Of a stretch of 45,255 nucleotides of DNA, positions 31,891-38,645 are shown piece after piece. Each line of letters opens with the position of its first letter. The first letter of the stretch is position 1. Where the stretch lies: assembly GCF_002335525.1 (NCBI RefSeq), contig NZ_BDUF01000109.1, positions 50,364 to 95,618 of the forward strand, given 5' to 3'. Position numbers and translations under genes: made by a program. The notes below the pieces were generated by a model. The model had not been told where the DNA came from. It was given only the letters and a program-made list of their open reading frames with translations, and searched no databases. Source of the DNA: Effusibacillus lacus. GTDB lineage: Bacteria; Bacillota; Bacilli; Tumebacillales; Effusibacillaceae.

Positions 31891-32751
31891 ATGAGCCACC
31901 GACTGATCCGGAGTCGTTTGGAACTTGAGGGAATCGAGCTTCCTGAAAAAATACTGAACCAGACACTGGATGTTCTGACTCGCCACGAATCGATCCGGGG
32001 CTTTCAGAAAAGGCCTCTCCCTAAAGGAGTATTGAAGGCCATTCTTACGGCCGCAAGGAGCGCGCCAACATCGTCCAATCTTCAGGCCTACAGTATTATT
32101 GTCGTTACCGATGAAGAACGAAAGGATCGGTTGGCTACTCTTTCCGGCAATCAGGGATTTATTCGGGAAGCCCCCGTATTCCTGGTGTTTTGTGCAGACA
32201 TTTACCGATTGAAATATGTGACAGAGCGTCAAGGGTATCGTTTTGCTGCTGAGACACTGGAAATGTTTTTATTGGCAGCTGTAGATGCGGCACTTGCCCT
32301 TCAAAACGCACTCGTAGCCGCAGAGTCTCTGGGACTCGTATCGGTTCCCGTTGGCTCGGTCCGAAATGATCCCGTTAGAATGTCGGAAGAATTGGGATTA
32401 CCGGATGGAGTCTTTGCTCTGGCAGGGTTGTCCATCGGATTTGAACGGGAGGGTGTGCGCCGTGGGGTGAAACCACGTCTTCCCGAACAAGTAACGGTAC
32501 ACCATGAGCAGTATTCAACGGAGCATCTGGAAGAAGGATTGGCTGAATATGACAGAGTGATGATCGAAAGAAGGACGTACGATGGACGGCGGGTTTCAAT
32601 AGCGGGAGAACCAGAGCGGGAAGGAGTTGAGTATGGGTGGTGCGAACATACCGCGAGGCGTTGCACACGCCCTGAAACAATTGCCGCTTCGGCAAGTCTG
32701 CGGGAAAATCTGAGACAAGTATTGGAACAAAGAGGATTTTCATTTCGATAA
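31891..32751 (+). CDS. NfsA/FRase I-type NAD(P)H nitroreductase
   Basis: A 286-residue FMN-dependent oxidoreductase. The FMN-binding start RHESIRGFQKRPLP (about 31-45) and SAPTSSNLQAYSIIVVTDEE (about 61-80) are typical, as are the mid-protein AVDAALALQNALVAAESLGL segment and the C-terminal GVKPRLPEQVTVHHEQY that marks the NfsA/FRP branch. ATG at 31891 has GGGGAGGAAA upstream. Such enzymes reduce nitro compounds, quinones or flavins with NADPH in the cytoplasm. It sits before a second, smaller nitroreductase, possibly as a co-transcribed detoxification pair. Confidence 0.9.
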   Translation: MSHRLIRSRLELEGIELPEKILNQTLDVLTRHESIRGFQKRPLPKGVLKAILTAARSAPTSSNLQAYSIIVVTDEERKDRLATLSGNQGFIREAPVFLVFCADIYRLKYVTERQGYRFAAETLEMFLLAAVDAALALQNALVAAESLGLVSVPVGSVRNDPVRMSEELGLPDGVFALAGLSIGFEREGVRRGVKPRLPEQVTVHHEQYSTEHLEEGLAEYDRVMIERRTYDGRRVSIAGEPEREGVEYGWCEHTARRCTRPETIAASASLRENLRQVLEQRGFSFR

Positions 32752-32775
32752 ACCAATGATAGTGAGGAATCAGGT

Positions 32776-33306
32776 GTGAATGTATTGGATGCTATAAAGA
32801 TCAGGCGCAGTATTCGCTCTTTCGAGAGACGATCACTCCCGCCGGAAGTAATTCAGTCTATTGAAGATGCAATACTGCACAGCCCATCCGGAAGCAATGC
32901 ACAGGAATCCCATTTTGTAATTGTCCAAGACCCGGATCAAATTCGACGAATCAAACGATTTGCACAAGGATTGTCTGGCGATCCAGCCGCCGTGGTCGTA
33001 CTCTGTACGAATAAGGAAGAGGCATTGGCACGCGGGGGTCTTGATACAGCTGAAGTACTTCGCTTCGTAAATCTTGGGATTGCGGCTGCGTATATTCTGC
33101 TGACGGCAAGTTCTTTGGAAGTAGGAAGCTGCCCTGCCCGCTCATTTCATCAGAAAGCCATAAAGGAAATATTGGGATTGCCAGAAGGTATCGAACCCGA
33201 GCTGTTGATCAGTCTTGGATACTCGAATCAACCGCCTCGTCCCAAGAGCAGTAAACCGGTTCGGGAGGTGATATCGTATGACCAATACGGAAAAGAAAAG
33301 CCTTGA
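32776..33306 (+). CDS. Small nitroreductase-family protein
   Basis: A 176-residue member of the nitroreductase fold. The N-terminus VLDAIKIRRSIRSFERRSLP and the phosphate-binding HSPSGSNAQESHFVIVQD (about 35-52) are family marks, then a helix LGIAAAYILLTASSLEVGSC and the C-terminal GYSNQPPRPKSSKPV loop follow. It is near the lower length limit, so FMN binding probably needs a dimer, as usual. The GTG at 32776 follows GAGGAATCAG. The gene overlaps the next by 29 bases, so these two are translationally linked. The substrate is unknown. Confidence 0.87.
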   Translation: MNVLDAIKIRRSIRSFERRSLPPEVIQSIEDAILHSPSGSNAQESHFVIVQDPDQIRRIKRFAQGLSGDPAAVVVLCTNKEEALARGGLDTAEVLRFVNLGIAAAYILLTASSLEVGSCPARSFHQKAIKEILGLPEGIEPELLISLGYSNQPPRPKSSKPVREVISYDQYGKEKP

Positions 33307-33607
33307 GGAAGGTTTGCAAAATCGTCTTCTTGACTATGTTAGTTACGTCTTAACAAGTGCCAGGGGGCTATACAAGGAACCGCACAGCTACGGCCCCATG
33401 CGAATGGTTGATTCGCTCGAGAAAGCTTTGTTTCTTCTTCGGGATATGGGGATTAAGGATGATGCGATTGAGGAGTCAGTGGCAGTAATACGGGAAAATC
33501 GTTGGCGTGTAACCTCAGATCCTGAAGCATTTGCACAGGCATTAGATGATGCGATTCTTCGACTCGTCAAGGTGACTTTAAAAGAAAGCAGTACTAGTCA
33601 CGAATAA
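33278..33607 (+). CDS. Small DUF6092-like protein (109 aa)
   Basis: A 109-residue, largely helical soluble protein. The segment YVSYVLTSARGLYKEPHSYG (about 20-39) followed by PMRMVDSLEKALFLL resembles the DUF6092 family, a group without known function; this match is from memory and approximate. A strong GGGAGGTGAT ribosome site precedes the ATG, which lies inside the end of the nitroreductase gene (29-base overlap). The overlap indicates the two proteins are made together, perhaps as partners. It ends shortly before a terminator. Confidence 0.65.
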   Translation: MTNTEKKSLEEGLQNRLLDYVSYVLTSARGLYKEPHSYGPMRMVDSLEKALFLLRDMGIKDDAIEESVAVIRENRWRVTSDPEAFAQALDDAILRLVKVTLKESSTSHE

Positions 33608-33684
33608 TCGGGTAACGGTTCGCCGCCCTATTGCTCTATCTTGCTATAGCTAGGCAATAAAAGAGTTGAGTTAATTTTCGAAAG

Positions 33685-33721
33685 AGGCCTTGAACCCAAA
33701 AGGGACAAGGCTTTCTTTTTT
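33685..33721 (+). terminator. Intrinsic terminator after the nitroreductase operon
   Basis: AGGCCTTG pairs with CAAGGCTT (one G-T pair) around a 13-base loop, followed by TCTTTTTT. It ends the nitroreductase-DUF6092 transcript. Confidence 0.85.
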
Positions 33722-33734
33722 CATGAAATAATGA

Positions 33735-33953
33735 TGCTCATTATATGATTCAGCTCCTTCTCGAATCCGAAACCAATATTGGGGACGTGCATATTTAACA
33801 AACGGATTTTGTAAAGATAATGTATTTCAATTGGTTCATTTGAAAAAGTTTCCTGATACGGAAACAAATCGAACGAGTGGATGGAAAGCTCGTTTCAGGA
33901 TCGCAGAAAATGGGGAATCGATTGACCACCCGGGAGATTTTTGCATTAGATAA
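33735..33953 (+). other. Startless 72-codon open frame in the 33722-34101 gap
   Basis: Between the nitroreductase terminator and manA one frame stays open for 72 codons without a usable start codon or ribosome site. Its translation includes SGWKARFRIAENGESIDHPG and resembles nothing I know. It overlaps the start of the ROK remnant in another frame. Together they suggest decayed coding sequence, but this stretch could equally be non-coding. Confidence 0.25.
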
Positions 33954-34090
33954 AGAAGGTACCGCATAAATTTCCGCCCTGAGCGAAGATGTTTTTGCCG
34001 CGATCGGGATTGGCTAGGTAACGATGATCAAATTATTTGACCCTGAGAAAATTGTGATTGACGGCGGCGTTAATTCTTTTGTCGAAAGAA
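33910..34090 (+). pseudogene. C-terminal remnant of a ROK-family kinase/repressor gene
   Basis: One frame reads LTTREIFALDKEG, a stop (33967-33969), ISALSEDVFAAIGIG, a second stop (34015-34017), then VTMIKLFDPEKIVIDGGV. The pieces, in order and spacing, match the end of ROK proteins, where a helix with REIF is followed by LGIGLANLINLFNPEVIVLGG. Two in-frame stops and no visible N-terminal part make it a pseudogene. It runs straight into the ribosome site of manA in the same frame, so a longer ORF is produced by chance from 34024. The lost gene could have been a fructokinase or sugar repressor. Confidence 0.75.
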
Positions 34091-34101
34091 GGAGAAAGAC
34101 T

Positions 34102-35085
34102 TTGTTCGCATACCCTGTGAAATTTGCCCCAATTGCCCAGGCGAGAATTTGGGGAGGAAAGAAACTGAAGGAATGGTTTTCCGAAAAACAGGAAGGACCT
34201 ATCGGGGAATACTGGGTCCTGTCAGGACATCCCAAAGCGACCAGTGTTGTCGTAAATGGGCCGTTTGCAGGAAATACATTGGTGCAGCTAACGGGGGAAT
34301 TTCCCGAAGCCTATCTGGGAAAATCCCCGCAAGACCGGTTTCCGCTGCTAATCAAATTCCTTGAGGCAACTGATGATTTATCTGTTCAAATCCACCCAAA
34401 TGATGAGTATGCCAGACAAAATGAAGGGGATTTTGGCAAAACGGAAGCATGGTATATTCTGGATGCGAAAGAAGATGCTCGAATCATCTATGGCCACACG
34501 TTTCCAAGCAGGGACGAGTACGTATTGGCGGTCAAAGAGAAAAGGGTACCCGAATTCTTGCGGTACAAACCGATCGAGAAAGACCAGTTGATTTTTGTCC
34601 CATCCCGAACACTTCATGCACTGCTTGCCGGAACGATCTTGATTGAAATCCAGCAAACATCGGATGTCACCTACCGTGTGTATGATTGGGATCGGGTGGA
34701 TGACCAGGGCCGCGGTCGGGAACTGCATATTGAAAAAGCGGCCGATGTGATGATCTACGGCGAACCGGCAGGTACAGACGGGGTTGATACGAATCGGCGA
34801 ACACTGTTCGAGAATGGACATGTCGTTCATCAGCATTTGGTGACATGCCCCTATTTTGTCATTGAAAAGCTGACGATTAAAGTATCAGCGCATCAGATCA
34901 ACTTAGGCAAGCAGGGCAATCCGGATATCATCATAATTGCAAACGGTGAGGGTGTACTCGATCCCGTTGTCGATTTTGAACCGATAGAATTGAAGTATGG
35001 TGATACAGTTTTAGTTCCAAGCACAATATCTGAATATCAGATTCGAACAACTTCAAAAATTGAACTTTTGAGAACGTATTATTAA
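34102..35085 (+). CDS. manA: Mannose-6-phosphate isomerase (short type)
   Basis: A 327-residue zinc-dependent cupin enzyme that interconverts mannose-6-P and fructose-6-P. The start YPVKFAPIAQARIWGGKKL, the metal motif LSVQIHPNDEYA (about 93-104), FGKTEAWYIL, then a glutamate in IEIQQTSDVTYRVYDWDR (about 202-219) are typical of the short Bacillus-type ManA. The TTG at 34102 is chosen because AAGGAG (34089-34094) lies seven bases before it and the protein then begins exactly where the family begins. An ATG at 34024 would add 26 residues that belong to a ROK pseudogene. Confidence 0.92.
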   Translation: MFAYPVKFAPIAQARIWGGKKLKEWFSEKQEGPIGEYWVLSGHPKATSVVVNGPFAGNTLVQLTGEFPEAYLGKSPQDRFPLLIKFLEATDDLSVQIHPNDEYARQNEGDFGKTEAWYILDAKEDARIIYGHTFPSRDEYVLAVKEKRVPEFLRYKPIEKDQLIFVPSRTLHALLAGTILIEIQQTSDVTYRVYDWDRVDDQGRGRELHIEKAADVMIYGEPAGTDGVDTNRRTLFENGHVVHQHLVTCPYFVIEKLTIKVSAHQINLGKQGNPDIIIIANGEGVLDPVVDFEPIELKYGDTVLVPSTISEYQIRTTSKIELLRTYY

Positions 35086-35211
35086 GCAGAAAGAATAAAA
35101 ACAGGGATACGGAAAAAAAGTGGATGGCGAAAGTTACTCCATTTGACAAGGGGAAACTAAAAATTTATGATTCTAATAAAAGGTAAGTTAATTACTTTTA
35201 GGTGGTGCTGA

Positions 35212-36042
35212 ATGAAAGAACGAGGTATTCGACGCAAGAAAACTGTACAATATCAAAGAAACAGCCCGATTCATCGCAACGGGTTTGTATTGGAACCTGG
35301 CAATTGGAAAGAGTACGACCCTTTTTTAGCATTGATGGAAGATTTCTTCCAAAAAGGAACTTTCGATTATCACCCGCATCGCGGTATCGAGACAGTCACG
35401 TATGTGATCGACGGCACGCTTGAGCATTTCGACAATAAAGCGGGAGAAGGAACACTGGAACCGGGGGATGTGCAGTGGATGACCGCTGGAAGAGGTGTCA
35501 TTCACAAGGAAGATCCGGCGCCCGGTTCCACCGTTCACAGCTTGCAATTGTGGATCAACTTGCCAAAATCGAAGAAAATGACCGAGCCGCGATATCAAAA
35601 TTTGAAAAGTAAAGACATGCCCGTTCGAAAAGAAGATGGAGCAACCGTTCGTGTCTTTTCAGGATCTTCGAAAGGCACACACGCTCCGACACTCAATCAT
35701 GTGCCGGTAACCATGGTAGAAATTGAATTGGAACCGGAGACAAGTGTGTCGCAAGATTTGCCCGGAAATTACAACGGCTTTCTATATATTCTTGAAGGAA
35801 GCGGAACCTTTGGTATCGACGGAACCGAAGGACGTGCCGGACAAGTGTTGTTTTTAAGCTCTGTGGATGGAGATTCGGAGAGCGAAATCGTAATGACCGC
35901 CAAGGAAAAACTTCGCGTTCTAATGTACGCGGGCGAACCCGTGAACGAACCCGTTGTTTCGTACGGACCGTTTGTGATGAACACGCAAGAAGAAATTCGG
36001 CAAGCAATTTTGGATTATCAAATGGGAAGATTCGATGAGTAA
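35212..36042 (+). CDS. Pirin family protein
   Basis: A 276-residue bicupin. The pirin metal motif is intact: DYHPHRGIETVTYVIDGTLE (about 52-71) gives two histidines, and GRGVIHKEDP (about 93-102) gives the third histidine and the glutamate. Bacterial pirins bind iron and some act as quercetin dioxygenases or modulate dehydrogenases; none of this can be chosen from sequence. AGGTGG lies nine bases before the ATG. The gene stands between manA and a degraded monooxygenase gene and has an AT-rich upstream region that may hold its promoter. Confidence 0.92.
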   Translation: MKERGIRRKKTVQYQRNSPIHRNGFVLEPGNWKEYDPFLALMEDFFQKGTFDYHPHRGIETVTYVIDGTLEHFDNKAGEGTLEPGDVQWMTAGRGVIHKEDPAPGSTVHSLQLWINLPKSKKMTEPRYQNLKSKDMPVRKEDGATVRVFSGSSKGTHAPTLNHVPVTMVEIELEPETSVSQDLPGNYNGFLYILEGSGTFGIDGTEGRAGQVLFLSSVDGDSESEIVMTAKEKLRVLMYAGEPVNEPVVSYGPFVMNTQEEIRQAILDYQMGRFDE

Positions 36043-36080
36043 TCAATTCAAGAATTTACTGAATACCTTCTGCCCTTAGT

Positions 36081-36653
36081 ATGTCCAAAGGAATTGCTGT
36101 ACGTAACAGCACGAAACGACTTAGCGATATCCCATTGTCGGTTCTGGATCTTGCCCCGATTGTGGTGGGTGGAACACCCTCTAACTCTTTCCGAAACAGT
36201 CTTGACCTTGCCCAGCTCGCGTTTGCCAGCCATTTCTCACCGGATAATAAACTGTCGGCCCTGAAACTCTACCGCAGCAGTTTCAGACCTTCGGAAGTGC
36301 TTGATGCGCCGTACGCAATGGTGTGTGTCAATGTCATTGCAGCCGATAACGACGAAAAAGCCCGCTGGCTGGCTACCTCGATGGAACAACAATTCCTGAA
36401 TCTGGTACGCGGTCGACCCGGTCAGTTAAACCCACCGGTGGAAAATATGGACGAACTGTGGACCGAATACGAAAAGGCCGCTGTCAAACAGCAGTTACGC
36501 TACACCTTTACTGGCGGTCCGGAGACCGTAAAGGAACAACTGGAATCGTTCCTGGATGCCACCCAGGCAGACGAGATCATGATCAATGCCCAGATTTTTG
36601 ACCACCAGGCTCGTCAGCGCTCATACGAAATTGTATCCCAAATTGTCAGTTAG
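36081..36653 (+). pseudogene. Luciferase-like monooxygenase gene with large internal in-frame deletion
   Basis: The 190-codon frame starts like a full LLM flavin-dependent oxidoreductase (LSDIPLSVLDLAPIVVGGTP, about 14-33) and reaches NSLDLAQ. It then jumps directly to LAFASHFSPDNKLSALKLYR, sequence that belongs roughly 150 residues later in the family. The remaining C-terminal part is intact (YAMVCVNVIAADNDEKARWL and LRYTFTGGP). The missing middle contains most of the TIM barrel and the FMN site, so the product cannot be active. There is no ribosome site before the ATG. I read it as a deletion derivative of a normal gene of about 335 codons. Confidence 0.75.
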
Positions 36654-36714
36654 TAAGATATCCAAAACAAATGATTGGGTAAAGAAGAATATGAATGAAC
36701 GGGAGGAAGAAAGA

Positions 36715-37644
36715 ATGAAAGCTGTAATAATCGAAAATTATGGCGGGCGGGACCAATTGAAGCTTGTAGACACGCCGGTGCCGGAGATTAGAGAGCGTGA
36801 CGTGCTGGTCGAGGTACATTCAGCATCCGTTAATCCGGTCGATTGGAAAGTCAGGGAGGGTCGTCTGAAGGCCAGGATTACATATGAATTTCCACTGATT
36901 TTAGGATGGGATCTTGCCGGGGTGATCAAACAGGTCGGAAGTCACGTAACAAAATTCAGAGTGGGTGACGAAGTTTTTAGCCGTCCCGATATTTCTCGGA
37001 ACGGAACGTATGCTGAATATACGGTGGTAGAAGAAAATCTGCTTGCGATAAAACCCAGCAATCTGACATTTGAAGAAGCCGCTTCGGTTCCGCTTGCCGG
37101 CTTAACAGCTTGGGAAGCGCTGGTTGAAATCAGTCAGTTGAAGACCGGGGATAAAGTTTTGATTCACGCAGGCGCCGGCGGAGTAGGCGGTTATGCGATT
37201 CAACTGGCCAAAAGTCTTGGTGCCTATGTGGCAACTACCGTCAGTGGTAGAAATGTCAAATTTGTGAAAGAACTGGGCGCAGATGAAGTGATCGATTACG
37301 GACTGCAGGATTTTTCGAAGGTCCTGCACGACTTTGATGTAGTGTTTGACACCGTTGGTGGCGAAGTGCAAACTAAGAGCTTTGAGGTTTTGAAAGAAAA
37401 CGGGATTCTTGTCTCGATTGTTTCACCCCCTAACCAGGAAGTGGCCCTTCAGAAAAAAGTTCGGCCGGAGTACTTTTTTCTGCAGCCGGATGGAGAAAAA
37501 CTCGCCAAGTTGGCAAATTTATTTGAAACTGGCGATATGAAACCGATAGTCGGGAGCGTATTCTCTTTAAGCGAAGTTGCCAAAGCCCACGAGTTAAGCG
37601 AATCCGGACATGCACAGGGTAAAATCGTGATCAAAATCAAGTAG
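36715..37644 (+). CDS. Zinc-independent MDR-family NADP-dependent oxidoreductase
   Basis: A 309-residue quinone-oxidoreductase-like enzyme of the medium-chain dehydrogenase/reductase superfamily. The N-terminal GroES-like domain carries VEVHSASVNPVDWKVREG (about 30-47) and GWDLAGVI. The NADP-binding motif is HAGAGGVGGYAIQLAKSLGA (about 147-166). The zinc-ligand cysteines and histidine of alcohol dehydrogenases are absent. It ends SGHAQGKIVIKIK, the usual MDR tail. The ATG at 36715 has GGGAGGAAG upstream; in-frame starts from 36586 lie in the preceding pseudogene. It probably reduces quinones or enals with NADPH. Confidence 0.93.
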   Translation: MKAVIIENYGGRDQLKLVDTPVPEIRERDVLVEVHSASVNPVDWKVREGRLKARITYEFPLILGWDLAGVIKQVGSHVTKFRVGDEVFSRPDISRNGTYAEYTVVEENLLAIKPSNLTFEEAASVPLAGLTAWEALVEISQLKTGDKVLIHAGAGGVGGYAIQLAKSLGAYVATTVSGRNVKFVKELGADEVIDYGLQDFSKVLHDFDVVFDTVGGEVQTKSFEVLKENGILVSIVSPPNQEVALQKKVRPEYFFLQPDGEKLAKLANLFETGDMKPIVGSVFSLSEVAKAHELSESGHAQGKIVIKIK

Positions 37645-37688
37645 GGTAGTCACCTGAATAGTTCCGATAGTATATATTCCGGTACGGT

Positions 37689-37750
37689 GAAATGCGACTT
37701 ATAGGGATGGACTGATCATTATTGGTTCGTCCCTTTATTTTATGGGATGC
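37689..37750 (+). repeat. 62-bp dispersed repeat with terminator hairpin, copy 2
   Basis: This stretch matches 22945-23006 at 53 of 62 positions without gaps. The enclosed stem GGGATGGACT / GGTTCGTCCC (37704-37733) keeps pairing although the bases differ from copy 1. As in copy 1, it follows a nucleotide-dependent oxidoreductase gene. Confidence 0.75.
37704..37739 (+). terminator. Intrinsic terminator after the MDR gene
   Basis: A ten-position stem with wobble pairs (GGGATGGACT / GGTTCGTCCC), a ten-base loop and a T-rich tail (TTTATTTT) follow the MDR gene by about 60 bases. It is part of the 62-bp repeat. Confidence 0.75.
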
Positions 37751-38200
37751 ATCCCTGGGAATTATTGTTCTCAAAAATAAGTAGCCGTAATCGCTTGGTT
37801 TTCAAGTTAGATGGTATGCTCCATCTAGTATTTTCGCCCAAATGTTACCTCGTACGATTCGATTTACTCCATTCGTGTACAAGTTGCAAGGCGTTTACGA
37901 ATTCATCCGACTTCTCCTGCACAGCCTCCTCTCACGTGTCGCCATGATTTTCTTCAGGATCTTTCTGGATAACGGTTGCTCGAAGCCCCAATAAAAATAG
38001 GCATTTGGAGCCGTGACAGGGGCGGAGCTTCTTTCATAGAAATAAAGCATCTTTTGTCGAGGGGGATATTCGCGGACAGAGTATTTGGCGGATTCACCCG
38101 TGGGCAGTTGTTTTCTGATTATCTTCGTTCTGTTCCTTTTGTTAGTTCCTGGTTACAGTGCTGGAGCAACCCAATAATCTTTTTAATGGAGGTTGTAAAA
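37751..38200. other. Gene-free stretch before the peptide precursor
   Basis: About 450 bases separate the terminator from the precursor gene. A perfect 12-bp palindrome GGGATGCATCCC lies at 37744-37755. The plus-strand frames here have no ribosome sites and no recognisable domains. On the minus strand a short frame ending at about 37851 contains EFVNALQLVHEWSKSNRTR, which I do not recognise. No convincing -35/-10 pair for the precursor was found, although a promoter must lie in this stretch. Confidence 0.4.
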
Positions 38201-38464
38201 ATGGATGATTTCAAAAAAGATCTCCAAAAGTTGAATGTCGACGAGTTCAGGGCGGGCGAGGTGACTCCTTGGGACAATCAAGGCCACTATGATATTGTTC
38301 AGGCTCGACAATTAGGTTGCGGTGGTTGCGCTGGTTGTGGTGGTTGTGCCCGCTGTTTCCCCTTTTTACTTTGTTTTCCTTGTTTCCCTTGTACTCCATG
38401 TGCTCGTTGTAGCCCATGTGCTCGTTGTGCTCGTTGTAGCCCATGTGCTCGTTGTGCCGGATAG
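38201..38464 (+). CDS. Heterocycloanthracin/sonorensin-type thiazole peptide precursor
   Basis: An 87-residue RiPP precursor. The leader (about 1-38, starting MDDFKKDLQKLNVDEF and containing GEVTPWDNQGHYD) resembles that of Bacillus heterocycloanthracin/sonorensin peptides. From C40 the core has cysteine at every third residue up to C85, 15 in all, with one gap at F55 (C52 to C58). Spacers are mostly Gly, Ala, Arg, Pro, Phe and Ser. GGAGG precedes the ATG at 38201; longer in-frame forms lack a site. The cysteines are the expected substrate of the YcaO cyclodehydratase and SagB dehydrogenase encoded downstream, giving thiazoles. Leader cleavage site and target organisms are unknown. Confidence 0.92.
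   Translation: MDDFKKDLQKLNVDEFRAGEVTPWDNQGHYDIVQARQLGCGGCAGCGGCARCFPFLLCFPCFPCTPCARCSPCARCARCSPCARCAG
38401..38456 (+). repeat. 27-bp tandem repeat inside the precursor core
   Basis: Two head-to-tail 27-base units (38401-38427 and 38428-38454) are identical and encode ARCSPCARC twice (residues 68-76 and 77-85). The repeat keeps the cysteine period of three. It points to growth of the core by slippage or unequal crossing-over. Confidence 0.85.
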
Positions 38465-38493
38465 TTTCCTAAGGGAAACCATGGCTCCCTAAG

Positions 38494-38547
38494 GAGAAGA
38501 GGTCGCCCCTGCATAGACTGGCGGTTGAGCCGGCAGGGGCTCTTCTC
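38494..38547 (+). other. Hairpin between precursor and maturation genes
   Basis: GCCCCTGC (38505-38512) pairs with GCAGGGGC (38533-38540), and the outer arms GAGAAGA and TCTTCTC (38494-38500 and 38541-38547) extend the stem past a four-base bulge. A smaller hairpin (GTTTCC / GGGAAAC, 38464-38479) lies just after the stop. No plus-strand T-run follows, so it is more likely an attenuator or mRNA stabiliser that favours precursor over enzyme synthesis. Confidence 0.6.
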
Positions 38548-38645
38548 AAAAAATGATCAGGCAAGTGGGACAAATAGCAGTACATAAGATAACTGTGAAA
38601 ATGATGGCGCAGTATTGAGAACAGCATACAGTGAGGAGGAGCGGA

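Noticed and set aside
34024..34101. 26-residue N-terminal extension of ManA
   Set aside because: The extension reads as the end of a ROK protein and a proper ribosome site with TTG start lies after it.
37976..38200. In-frame N-terminal extension of the thiazole peptide precursor
   Set aside because: It lacks a ribosome site and leader-like sequence, while GGAGG and ATG at 38201 give the exact expected leader start.
38553..38618. 21-codon ORF (begins MIRQVGQIAV) between the precursor and the ThiF-like gene
   Set aside because: No ribosome site at proper distance and no precursor-like leader or core. It could be a small peptide, but nothing supports it beyond an open frame.
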